From contig JAJLRJ010000011.1 of the NCBI GenBank assembly GCA_024195265.1, forward strand, positions 23,793,212 through 23,857,211: a stretch of DNA of 64,000 nucleotides. Reading direction: 5' to 3'. The notes under the pieces were generated by a model that had not been told where the DNA came from, ran no database searches, and worked only from the letters and a program-made list of their open reading frames with translations. A program made the position numbers and the translations under genes. Source of the DNA: Dendrophyllia cribrosa. Its lineage: Eukaryota > Cnidaria > Anthozoa > Scleractinia > Dendrophylliidae. Of the stretch, positions 11,252-22,710 are shown one piece after another (the stretch's first letter is position 1; the number at the start of each line of letters is the position of its first letter).

Positions 11252-11399
11252 AAACTAGCGGCTATTTCTGTGCGATTTGAATGCGATATTTGCTGCGATT
11301 TTCTACAAATCGCCGCCAAACTGCGCTGTTCAATTTGAAACCTCTGCGATATCACTGCGACAAATCGCGCTCAAATCGCACTGAAATCTCCGCTAGTTT
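11252..11399. mobile_element. Hairpin MITE with AAACTAGCGG ends
   Basis: Ends AAACTAGCGG and CCGCTAGTTT; inside, TGCGATTTGA and TCAAATCGCA arms and repeated GCGAT words. 148 bp. Confidence 0.75.
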
Positions 11400-13200
11400 G
11401 CCTCTGTGACTTTCATCGCCCGCTCAAGCGCGATGGAGGTTATACCAAAAAATCGCAGGTGTGGTCTGGGAAGAGTTTTGATCTATTGAGTGGGACTGGA
11501 GAGAGACGAGTTGCAAAAAGGCTTGTTATTTTCAGACAATTTATTCATAACAAAACGCCCGTTATGATTCAGACAGCGATCCCATCGTTCTGAGAAGGAA
11601 TCGCGATAAAGCACTTACAAGGATTGACACTAAGGAGAAGACAAACTCTTCCACGACAAAATCCAAAGGTAAGTATTTTATGCTCTCCAATTAATAATCG
11701 ATCGTTGTACATGATATGACTATTTTACCGCCATGGGTATACCCGTGATAGTTTTCCGGGGGAGGGACTCTTATGTTAAAGTGATGGGTTTATCGTCGTA
11801 CCCTTTAGTGGTTAAAATTCGTAGTTTGATATTACTAAGGGTGTGTTAATCGAAAATAACTACTATTAGAATTATTCTGATACATTTAAGGGTATTATTC
11901 CAGAAAAACATGCTGAGGCTGACAAGAACAACTTTTCAGAAATAGTTGATACCACTTGGGGTGAAAATTGAAGTTACCCGCACCCACAAAACGGATTTGT
12001 GTTATTTTTTAGCAGTTGCTTTCACAATTTTCAATGATCACCCCAGTCAAAATTATATGAGAATTCCGCCCCCCCCCCCCCCCCCCCCCCCCCCACCCGC
12101 CGGGGGATAGTTGATTTCATTTTTTTTTCTTATGACTGTGTTATGAAAGAGACAGACAATTCATTCATAGGATAACAGCGGAACCCAGATAAAAACGTCA
12201 GTAGAGAACACTTAAGGGTCTTTAATCGACCAAAATTGTGTCGTACGCTTTGCTCACGCTTTTCCAATTTCTCGATCTAATTAAAGCCTTATTTCTAAAG
12301 TTATGTTTTGTAGTAACAAACAAAACTATGCTTTGCCTAATCCTTCCGACTAATAATATGTAAGGCGCCATACTGTATTATCAAGGACGTTAAGTAACAC
12401 AAGCCAATAAATCAAAGGATCAATAGCTGCGTCAGACTGCATAACGGTGATATTGAAGACACGTTTTTTTTTCTTTATGACGAACATTTTGAAGATGTAA
12501 GTCACTCTACGCGAGTTTAGCATAAATGCCATTGTCTGTAAGGACTGTAAGAAAAACAAGACGGGAAAAGACAATCTTGTTTAGTTTTGTTTACTCTAGG
12601 TGCGCTAAAAAAGGCTTGGTCTTGACCTTGCTTAAGTTTGTCTTAAAAAAAAAACGTGCTCCTGATTTAACAATCATGTAAAATCTTCCGGGAATGCGGT
12701 GAGGTTACTAAGTAGCCTTAATGACGCATTTCTGGTTGGGGCAGGGTGTTAAAACGGAGGCCGATGTTAATTTGAGTTTACGGGTGGGACCGGGACTACA
12801 TTTGTCCTGTATCGTTAACACAATCAACCGTATCCGGATTAAACATGGTTAAACCAGTTCTCATCGGTTTAAGAGAGGCGGCGAAACTTCATGATAATTA
12901 CAGGTCAAGCGAGAGTTAAAGAGTGAACTCTCGTCGTTGATTCTTGGGCGTGGAGAGATTCAAATACGTTCGCGATCACGACAATGTCATTTTTGAAAAT
13001 TATTTATTTAAGACTTAAATTATCTCATAAATCATACATAATAATTTCCATTTATTATTTTGTCATAAAAGCAGGTAAACATGCCTAAATTTCGCGATTC
13101 GGAGTAATCGCATCTCTTGTTTTCTTAGCTCGTTTGATTTCTCAATTCAGAGGGTAGAAAAGACTGATCACAGAGCAGTTTTTTTTACAGTGATTTTATC
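11400..13200. other. Intergenic, nothing firm
   Basis: Contains a 26-base poly-C run (12069-12094). No exon, RNA gene or well-bounded repeat identified. Confidence 0.4.
12069..12094 (+). repeat. Poly-C tract, 26 bp
   Basis: Uninterrupted run of C. Confidence 0.95.
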
Positions 13201-13413
13201 TAACCCTTTATCTCCCAAGAATGCTAAACATAAAAATTCAAGAAAAATCCCAAATTTCATTTTTTTTAAGTATTGAAAAACAAATGGCACCATGCAAAAG
13301 TACTGCTGAAGAGGTTTCATTTGAATGGTCACACCATAGGATTTCGTCAACGGACACAAAAGTTAGAAATACATGCACTACACGTTTCCATAATTGACTC
13401 TGTGAAAGGGTAA
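13201..13413 (-). mobile_element. TTAA-flanked MITE, family 1 copy 3
   Basis: Reverse-strand copy: TAACCCTTTATCTCCCAAGA at one end, CTGTGAAAGGGTAA at the other. Confidence 0.8.
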
Positions 13414-13734
13414 CAATCAGTTTGAGAGCATTCGCATAGGTTTGATAGTTTTTGGCAGTTCGTATTCTAGTTCATGATATTTTAAACCGGTTTGTTTCCC
13501 GTTCTGGTCCACGTAAGTGGTTGCTCACGCGCGTTCTTTAGATCTATTGCCATCAGGGTGTTGGTCCCAGAGCAGCAACTGTGATGCCATCTCATTCGTG
13601 TTTCTCCAGATGGGTTCACTCAGTCTAAGTCTTAATGATACATGGTACAAATAACAAATGCATGCTGAACCATATTGCAACTACAGTGAATTGAATGAGT
13701 AGGACATGCATTCAACATTGGTAAAACTAGGTAT

Positions 13735-13986
13735 CCACTAGCGACAAAGCCATTAGCATAAGCATAAGCGGAAGCATATGTAGGATTTCCATCAAGTGAA
13801 AACTAACATTAGCATAAGTATGTATCAATTCAATTCAATTTATAGCTATTGTAAATTATTATTATTGCTATTTTTCAATAAAGATATTTTCATTAATAAA
13901 TATTGATCGGTATGCCTATGCTTGCGTTGATGCTTATGTCGTCCCTATTCTCACTGGACATAAGCGCTTGTGCTTGTCGCTAGTGA
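13735..13986. mobile_element. MITE with CACTAGCGACAA ends
   Basis: Ends CCACTAGCGACAA and TTGTCGCTAGTG; arms repeat GCATAAGC/GCTTATG words. About 250 bp. Confidence 0.7.
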
Positions 13987-13999
13987 AATCCAGGCTTGG

Positions 14000-15365
14000 C
14001 TTTTGTCGTTCAACGAGTTGCAACTTGTTGAACGGAATATATAGAGTCTACTTTTTTTTTGCTTAACAACGTTTAATAGTGTTCAATGGTCTTAATGTCA
14101 AATTTAATTTAATTTAATTTCAACATTCAACATGGTATTGATACACTGTTCAATCTTTGTTCAGCAGCAGTCGCAACATCTGTTGACTGTCAACACATGT
14201 TGAACAGTTATCATAGGCTTTAAATCGTCGTCAATTTATTCGTGTACTTTTATATGATTTTCATCAGCTTATACACTACATAAATACTGATAAGAATTAG
14301 GTACGATGATAAAATTTATTCAATACGTTATCAGTACATATCAGATGTAATTTCGTCTCGGTTAATTTTAGCAAACGATAAATTGTGAAAAAAAAAAACG
14401 AATTTCTAAATATTTAAAGATAAGGCATATTTCATCCTCTGTAGAACTATTGTAGGTCTGCTCAGCCGCAATTCCGCATTCAACATCCCATTATTTGAAT
14501 TTCAGTTGTATCCGTTTTGATAATAAGAAAAAAATTCTGCGGGGAGATAATTCAGCCTGTGAATTGGGTATTTCTGGGATATTACGCCGGCAATGATGAT
14601 TTTCTTTAAGTTTTTCTGATATTTTCCAGAATGCAATCTTCATGCATCTTGACGAGTTATTGGGAAGTAATGTTAAGTTTGAATTAATATAGCGTACATG
14701 ACGAGACTGATGCATTGTAGCAGTCATTGGCGAAAACAATGTTTTGCGAAAAAAGTATTGTGGGTAATATAATTATATATTTTTCTCGGCGGGATCTTTC
14801 TAGTGGATTGTTAAAAAAAAATTCCGACAGATTCCCAAATGACGCAATAAACCATACCCACACCACAACAAAATAGCTAACCAACTATCGTATCCGCAAC
14901 ACCAATAAATACCTAAAAATCCGCAAACATCCGCATAAATTTAAGCCCGGATTTTGTTTAATGCCATACAGGTTTTCTTCCGATTTCATCTCCTGGCCCC
15001 ATCGGCGTTCTTGGCTTTATTTTCCCTTTTGCCTATCCCTAACGACTCTTTTTGGACAAGCTAGAAAAGGATTTCAGGTTAGTAAACAGTGCAGTAATCG
15101 TTCATGCTTTGGTTCAGGGCTCGCGTTTAGAGTGATTTTACTTAACCCGAGAAATAGTTAGTAGAATAGTTTAGAATTTTAACTTTGCTCTTAAATTATT
15201 CATAACTCCTCGTTACATAACTCCTTCTGGACTTTTTCAAAGCCCATTAATCTTTTAGCAGTCCCGATCAGGCGGAGACTCGATCGGGACTATGCCGTCG
15301 CTCGTCTCGCGATTTCGTCGCTCTCGTAAGTAAGCAAGTCTAATCTCCTTTATAAGAATAACTTT
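14000..15365. other. Intergenic, nothing firm
   Basis: Contains a GTTCAAC-rich patch at 14000-14215 that may be another inverted element, and a short GC-rich hairpin near 15260-15295. No coding exon. Confidence 0.3.
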
Positions 15366-15369
15366 ATGT

Positions 15370-15980
15370 GAGGACAAATTAGTTTTGGAGATTGCTGATA
15401 TTGTCATTTGTGGGATCTAAGTCTTGTTATGATTTAGATAATAAATATTTCTCGGACGGGATTTTAATCATTTTTTTCAGTTCCCGACAAAGTCATATGT
15501 CAAACGAATCAGTATTGAATGATATTCTGCTACGTTTAACATTACCACAGGGAAATATTTTTGAGAGTACGGAATGATCTTATTTTAGCTCACCAGTTGC
15601 TAGAATTGCAAACATTTCGTGCTAGTATCGGTGGGATCTAAGTTTTGAAGTGATTTAGATAAATAAATATTTCTTGGAAATATTTACAGGGACGACTGAA
15701 ATATTTACAGAGCCTACAGGGGAATAGTTTTGAGAGTACGCTTATTTAAATTGTGGGATCTAAGTTTTGAAGTGGTTTAGATAAATCAGTAAATATTACG
15801 ATTCTCGGAGGGGTTTTCAATAATTTTGGCAGTTCCTACGAAGTCGTATATCAAACAAGTATTGAATGATCAGTCCCGAAGCGTTTAACATTATTACAGG
15901 GAAATATTTTTGAGAGTAAGAATGGTCTTATTTTAGCTCACCAGTTGATAGAATTACAATATTTCGTGTCAGTATCCTGT
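15370..15980 (+). repeat. Cluster of three diverged direct repeats
   Basis: The words GTGGGATCTAAGT and AGGGAAATATTTTTGAGAGT recur around 15410/15549, 15630 and 15755/15899, giving three partial, diverged units. Confidence 0.65.
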
Positions 15981-16290
15981 TCGTGCAAGCCTCTATCAGA
16001 AAATCCAATTTTCTTCTATTATTTTTCCTCTTTGTTGCCGTCAGTAATTGTATTATAAAATGTTATTTTCAGTTTCTTTAATTTTAGTTATTAATCGATT
16101 CTTAATTAAAGCTAGACGCTTCTGATAAAGTCATCGAGATTAAATAAATAAACAGTCTTTTTTGACTAAAAAGTTAGAAGTACACATATTATGTTACAAA
16201 ATACTATGTTAAAGTGGTTTTACTTAACCCATGAAACACTATCTTACAATTTGTGTGATGATAATCCAAATTAAACAAAAAAGACAATGG

Positions 16291-16415
16291 AATAGACAAT
16301 ATTCGTATTCTCGGTATTGAACTGGTAAAAGCTTGCAATGGAGGCTCATGCGGGGGAATATCATTAACACAAGCTAGTTCCAGTTCAATACCGAGAATAC
16401 GAATATCGTCTATTA
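16291..16415. mobile_element. Hairpin MITE, family 2 copy 2
   Basis: Shorter relative of 2251-2416 with the same ends (AATAGACAATATTCGTATTC). Confidence 0.8.
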
Positions 16416-17000
16416 TAGTCTAAGAGTGCGTACTAAAGCCCATTTCGAAAAATACCATAATAATCTTTTACGCGCAGGCTCAACCAAGTGTAATTATTCA
16501 AGTCTTCTTTGTTAGAATGGCACAATGTAATTCAGAGTACATGTAGGAATGCTGGGACGTAGCATTGTGTGTTCGTATACAAATGTATAAAGTTGAAGTT
16601 GAAGCATAGCACCTGCAGTTCGTGCTGAAAACTTAGGAAATTAGAAAAAATCAGGCTTACATCAAGCACCACCCAAACCTGCACTTTAAAGAGTATTATG
16701 GGATTTTTCGAAGTGGCCTACTCTGCTAACTATTTCACGGGTTTAGTAAAATCACTCTAACAAAGAGTACACGGTAAAAGAGGCTGAGAAGAAAATAACT
16801 TGTTCGCCACCTTAAAACAAAAACAGTAATTGGGGTGAGAGAATTATTCTCATCATAATTTCTTTTCGTTTAACACAATTTTTGAGTTAAAAACAACATT
16901 ACAAAGTATATAATACTAACCTACATGACAGCCAAACAATTCAGAATACCAAGTTATTCACGACTTGCATCACTGAGGATCGTTAACTACTTAGTAATAC

Positions 17001-17218
17001 TTAACCCATTGAACACCCAAGAGTGCCAAAAATCAAAATTCAAGAAAAATCCCAAATTTCATTTTGCAAAATATTAAATAACAAATGGTACCATGCAAAA
17101 GTACGGCCAAAGGGGTTTCATTTGAATGGTCACACCGTACGATTTCGTCCACAGACTCAAAAGTTAGAAATGCACTACTGACAGTCTCCATATCTGACTC
17201 TGAGAGTGAAAGGATTAA
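17001..17218 (-). mobile_element. TTAA-flanked MITE, family 1 copy 4
   Basis: Reverse-strand copy bounded by TTAACCC and GGATTAA. Confidence 0.8.
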
Positions 17219-17286
17219 CAGACATACATTTAGCACAAAAAGAAAAAAATACTGAAACTATAAAAGTTACCTTAAACTTCCACAAA

Positions 17287-17343
17287 AAAAAAATAATAAT
17301 AATAAATAATAATAATAATAATAATAATAATGATAATAATAAG
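17287..17343 (+). repeat. AAT microsatellite
   Basis: About 15 AAT units with one interruption. Confidence 0.9.
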
Positions 17344-17400
17344 ATAGAATAAAAGGACAAATTTCGTGCAGTTTTTGCCCTTTGTGACCTTCTTTTGAAT

Positions 17401-18337
17401 ACAAATATTCCGAAAATATTTCAGTATTTGACGGCATCTTTATTCGTCATCATGAGGTCGCACAATCCTTTGCACCCTAAAAACCGTCAAAGACCACCTT
17501 GCAGTTTATTATTTTATTATATTTGTTTATTTATTATTTCAGCTTGAGCAATCCTTTAATAAACTTGAGTGTCATACCTTGCCTAGAAGACATAGGATAT
17601 AGATCAGTGAATGTCAATATGTGTGTATAGCGGTACGCAACTTCCATACCGGGTATGCACGATTTGCGTACCACCATAGGAGAAACGTCTGCTAGGCTTG
17701 TATCTTCACCTCTGAGCAACATTTAACGCTCCAATTTTACGGCCTTACTAATTTTAAGATTTTCTTTCTGGCAGTAACGAAAAACGACGAGGTGGTCTAT
17801 TAAAATCGATGAACCGATCTGTTCGCGTGTACGTGAGGTCAAATGCTTGATTGAGTATACTTTTGTCTTGTTTCTTAATTTTGCGAGATAATTTTTTTTT
17901 GCCGGTGGAGTTGGTGTCACCTTGCTTCCAATTTTTTCCGCAGTTTTTTATTCTATTTTTGTACGACAGACGAAAGCCGGATACATAAATGCCTTTCTTT
18001 AATTTTCCTCACGTTGTGTTTTCTTTTTAAATTATAAGAAGAATTACGGCGGAGAAAAGTACAATACGGTAGACTAAGCCTCTGTTATATAAATCTTTTA
18101 ATTTTTATAGCTCTTATTTTCCACGGTAGAATTATATATAACGATTACATGTATGTTGTAAATATTTAGCGCTTTGGAATATAATATTAATAGTTTAAGC
18201 GCTTTAGAACTACCATTATTTAATATTATAATATTCAACTTGTCAAAATTTCAAATTCAATCACTGCTTAATAGCTTCCTCGTTTAATTTTTGACTTTGA
18301 GTTATAATACGTTTTGTCTGAGTTGCTACTGTCCATT
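17401..18337 (+). repeat. 0.9-kb duplicated segment, copy 1
   Basis: Matches 19908-20866 in the same orientation from CCGAAAATATTTCAGTATTT through GTCTGAGT, with scattered substitutions and small indels. Neither copy holds a convincing ORF. Confidence 0.85.
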
Positions 18338-19497
18338 TCTTCCCGTCAATTTAAAGGGAAGTATCACGGGAATTTTGATGTTTTTTGGTCAAAGCCATTT
18401 TACAATACCTTTACTTATTTACAAAGTAATACTAAAACACCAAGAGGTTGAAATCAACTAATTCTTGAAAGATAGACAGATTATGGTCTGTTCTAGCCCA
18501 TTTGGAGACGAATGTGAGAATTAGAAAGCGAAAATTACGTCCTTCTGTTGGAGACTAGCTCGTTGCAGAGCAGAGGTACCCGGGATCGGCACAGCAACAC
18601 ACTTCAGTACTTCAGTACGATTTATTCACTTACATTTCCTTGCTTTTTACAGTTTCTTTCTGTTTCTCTTCAGATGTTATTCTTAGTCTTAATCTCTTCT
18701 GACTTACTCTCTTTCGACTTGTCCTCCTTCGACTTATCTTAGTTCACTTTTCGACTTATCAGTTCACAATGCTCCTTCCCACTTACTCTTACTCTTACTC
18801 TTCTAATTACATGCAAATATTTCAAAACAACTTTTACCGATCACGAAATGTTTGCTAGTTAATTAACATAATATTGAAAATCTCTTGCGGAGGTTTTTCT
18901 TTAGGGCGAAGTAACTTAACAGCAAATTATTAATATAACCTAAATAACAGAATAACAGGCTACATATTGACGGTCTCTTATAAGAATTAAGTTAACTTCA
19001 AGTAATAGAAAATCGCGAACAAAAGTTAATCTAAGGACAGCGCCCTATTCTAGTTGAACATAATCGTGAAAATCATCTAAACCATAAAGTAAATATAAAA
19101 ACCAAAGTTTCCTGCACTTAATTAGTGGAAAAGGCTAAAAGTATTCTAAAAAGCTGATTCATTAAATTTGTGAAGGAAAACGTCAATATTTAAAAGGTTT
19201 GTGCTAAATGTGGAGACAAGATGTCCCGAACTTGAAGCTATTGATAACATTTGTAATTTTTATCATTTATCTGCTTTTCCTTTCCACAAACGCCCACTTA
19301 ATGGGAGTTTCTAGAAAACCTAAAAAATGCTGCAAGTCACTCTGTGACACGAAAATGTGGTAATTTGATAAAGATTAGGATAGTTTTTTTCAAGTTGTAT
19401 TTCATTGAGACCCAGTCCGTCTATGACCAGAGACCGACACTAATCGACAGTTTTGATATATTTTGTAATAATTTATCACACCATTGGAGCTTTATTT

Positions 19498-19556
19498 TTC
19501 GGTTTCTGTATATTCACATTCACATTCGGTTTCTGTATATTCACATTCACATTCAC
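19498..19556 (+). repeat. Short tandem repeat (about 27 bp x 2)
   Basis: Two units of TCGGTTTCTGTATATTCACA followed by TTCACAT. Confidence 0.85.
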
Positions 19557-19741
19557 GCTCTTTCAGCGTTCTTTTAAAATACACATGAAAAAATTACTCG
19601 ATTCTGATTGGCTAAGAGCAGTGCAGTTCAAGTGTAACACCAATGCAAAACGTGTAAAACCAGTGCAAAAAAAAAAAAAAATCCAAAAAAAAATTTGATG
19701 CAAAAATGGATGCAAATTTTTTCATGTATAATTATTAATAA

Positions 19742-19904
19742 GTAATCATACGGTTTTCTCGTTCAATTTGGGATTAATTTGCACTTGTGAGTTTTTCAAA
19801 AAGCTCAAATTGCACTCGCCGAAGCGGCTCTTGCAATTTTGAGCTTTTTGAAAAACTCACTCGTGCAAATTAATCCCAAATTGAACTCGAAACCGTATGA
19901 TTAC
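19742..19904. mobile_element. Near-perfect hairpin MITE
   Basis: Arms of about 75 bp beginning GTAATCATACGGTTT and closing AAACCGTATGATTAC around a short loop (GCCGAAGCGGC). It immediately precedes copy 2 of the 0.9-kb duplication. Confidence 0.85.
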
Positions 19905-19907
19905 CTA

Positions 19908-20866
19908 TACAAATCATCCCGAAAATATTTCAGTATTTGACGGCATTTTTATTAGCTAGTCATCATGAGGTCGCACAATCCTTTGCACCCTGAAAACCGT
20001 CAAAGACCACAGTGCAGTTTATTATTTTTTTATATTTGTTTATTTATTATTTCAGCTTGAGCACTCCTTTAATAAACTTGAGTGTCATACCTTGCATAGA
20101 AGCGGATATAGATCAGTGAATGTCAAGATGTTTGTATAGCGGTACGCAACTTGCATACCGGGTATGCACGATTTGCGTACCACCATTGAAACGTCTGTAA
20201 AAAGGTAAAAGTCCACAGACCTGTATCTTCACTTCTGAGCAAGATATAACGCTCCAACTTTACGGTCTTGCTAATTTTCAGGTTTTCTTTCTGGCAGCAA
20301 CGAAAAACGACGAGGTGGTCTATTAAAACATATACCGATCTGTTCGCGTGTACGTGAGGTCAAATGCTTGATTGAGTACTTTTGTAATTTTGCGAAATGA
20401 TTTTTGCCCTTGGAGTTGGTGTCACCCTGCTTCCTATTTTTCCGCAGTTTTTTACTCTATTTTTGTACGACAGATGAAAGCCGGATACATAAATGCCTTG
20501 TTTTAATCTGTCTCACACTGGCCGGTTTTATTTTCAAAGAAGGATTACTGCCGAGAAAAGCACCATACGGTAGTTCTCGGTAATATAAATTTTGCATTGT
20601 TGCGCATTGGATATATACACTGATTTGTAATTTTAACAGGTCTTATATTCCACAGTAGAATTATATATAACGATTACGTGTACTGATGTTGTAAATATTT
20701 AGCACTTTGGAATATAATATTTATGGTTTAAGCGCTTTAGAAACAGTACCATTATTTAATATTATAATATCCAGCTTGTCAAAATCTCAAATTTAATCAC
20801 TGCTTCCTCATTTTGTTTGTGACTGTGAATTATAAAAGATTTTGTCTGAGTGGCCACTGTCCACTA
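19908..20866 (+). repeat. 0.9-kb duplicated segment, copy 2
   Basis: Direct partner of 17401-18337; the divergence suggests an old event. Confidence 0.85.
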
Positions 20867-21614
20867 ATTTTCTTAACTCACAACAAGTAATCAATTAACA
20901 GGAAAGTATCAGCCCCCTCTTGAAAGCAACTCACGCGAGATTTAAAGTGTCATCAACTTTATTGGACCTTTTCTAAAGCGTACTTCTCTCTTTAGTGGTG
21001 GACACGTGCAAAACACGTTTAACTTTCTGACGTCACGAACAGGGGCACTAAACAAGGAATGTCTAGGAAAACGCTTGCAGTGGCGTTGTACCACGGTTTT
21101 TCCATATCATCTTAGTGTTTTTAACGGAAAGTGTACAAATGCTCAGCTTAGGAAACCAATACAATTTGACTTTTTTGGTTCCCTAAGCTGAATATTTCAG
21201 CGACAGAATTGAACAACGGACTGGTTGCAGTAGTTATTACTCAGCTAACCGCAACGCGAGAGCACAGCACGAATTCGGCTGAAGAAGAACAAAGTCCATG
21301 CTAGCAGAATCCATTTCGGTCCTTCAAATCTAACTTCCTTTCTTCTATATCTGTACTTTCCTTTCGGTGATTTTTTCTATAATTAGAACCCTGGTATTAT
21401 TAAAATAAAAGCATAAGACGTCTACCTGACGTGCAAAGATTTATCTAAGCGGCTCGGAAGCATGGTTTTGAGTGCGGAAATCAAAATGTTTAGAACACGA
21501 ACGTAGTGGTTTCTGGAAACAGTGGAAAGGGAAGGCAGGTATGCGGCTATTTCGAAATGAATGGGGTTAGTTTCTAGAGAAACTGTGGTGCTGCGTCGGT
21601 GGGGGGATGAAACA
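20867..21614. other. Intergenic, nothing recognised
   Basis: No exon, RNA or bounded repeat seen. Confidence 0.4.
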
Positions 21615-21812
21615 CGAGAATTTAGTTTTATCGACTGAATCGATAAGGTAAATTGACCACCGTAAAAAGATTCAAATAGCTGACGTTTCGAGCGCTAGCC
21701 CTTCGTAAGGATTCGCTCCGACGAAGGGCTAGCGCTCGAAACGTCAGCTATTTGAATCTTTTTACGGTGGTCAATTTACCTTATCGACTCAGTCGATAAA
21801 ACTAAATTCTCG
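21615..21812. mobile_element. Long hairpin MITE (95-bp arms)
   Basis: Arms run from CGAGAATTTAGTTTTATCGA to the loop at about 21709-21727 and back almost perfectly, including GACGTTTCGAGCGCTAGCCC. A diverged piece of the same family appears at 27602-27665. Confidence 0.9.
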
Positions 21813-22642
21813 GGCTATTTCGAAAGACGAGAAAGATCTTATTTTTTCAGAGTACAGTAGTGTTTTCAAAAACGCGAAAGCAATACGGGTTTTTAAGACC
21901 GATGTTATTTTTCGAGTGTAGTGTTTTTGATATTCAGAAAAAGAAAAGTAATACAGCTTTTAACACCGCAAAAAAAGTCGTTTGCTAAATAAATGCAGAA
22001 AATGCTGCGTGCCAAAGACTTCATTTTGACCACGACGTGCAGGCCATAAAGCTTTGTTCCGAGAGCAGTGGTTTCAGAAACGGGCATAAAGCAACATGGA
22101 TTTTAAATACATAAATATATATTCTGGAACTGGTTTCAAAACGGGAAAGCAATGCGCGTTTCAAAGACCGCAAAAAATTCATTTGCTAATGCACAGAGAA
22201 TGCTGCCGTACGCCAAAACAATACCGTCACGCAGGGTATAGATTTAAATACTGTTTGGCTCGTCTGAATGGTTGAGTGAAAAGATCATGAAGTAGTGCCA
22301 TCTGCAGTAAGCATCTACAACCTCGTAAAACAAAAGTCATGGTCTCATTTATCTCAAGATTATCAGAGATTAATGAATTAGAATGAGATAACAACATGTA
22401 TTGTGCTTGGACTTAAAATGGCCTCACCTCTTATGAGTCATAGCTTCGATGCCGCCATTTCACACCTCCACCCACTTATGGCAGGGATTTTGCATAAAAG
22501 AGTTATTTCCTATTGTTCGGCGTGTTTTTGTAATGAGTTTATTTGTTTTTATCAGCTCTTCATAAAGAGAACACAAGAGTTCACAAGGCTTTCGGCATTC
22601 TATTGCAAAGGTAAACGCACACGGATCGTCTGAGGGTGGAAA
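21813..22642. other. Upstream region of Wnt8-B
   Basis: Would hold the promoter and 5' UTR. I see no TATA-type element I would trust and no repeat with clear ends. Confidence 0.35.
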
Positions 22643-22710
22643 ATGAAGCTGGCTTCAGCAATTTTGGTGCTTGTCACAGTTTGTGTAAATCACGGCTTTG
22701 GTAAAATCAA
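22643..22710 (+). CDS. Wnt8: Wnt8-B exon 1 (signal peptide)
   Basis: ATG at 22643, hydrophobic leader, donor CAA/GTGAGT in phase 2, matching gene A. Confidence 0.75.
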
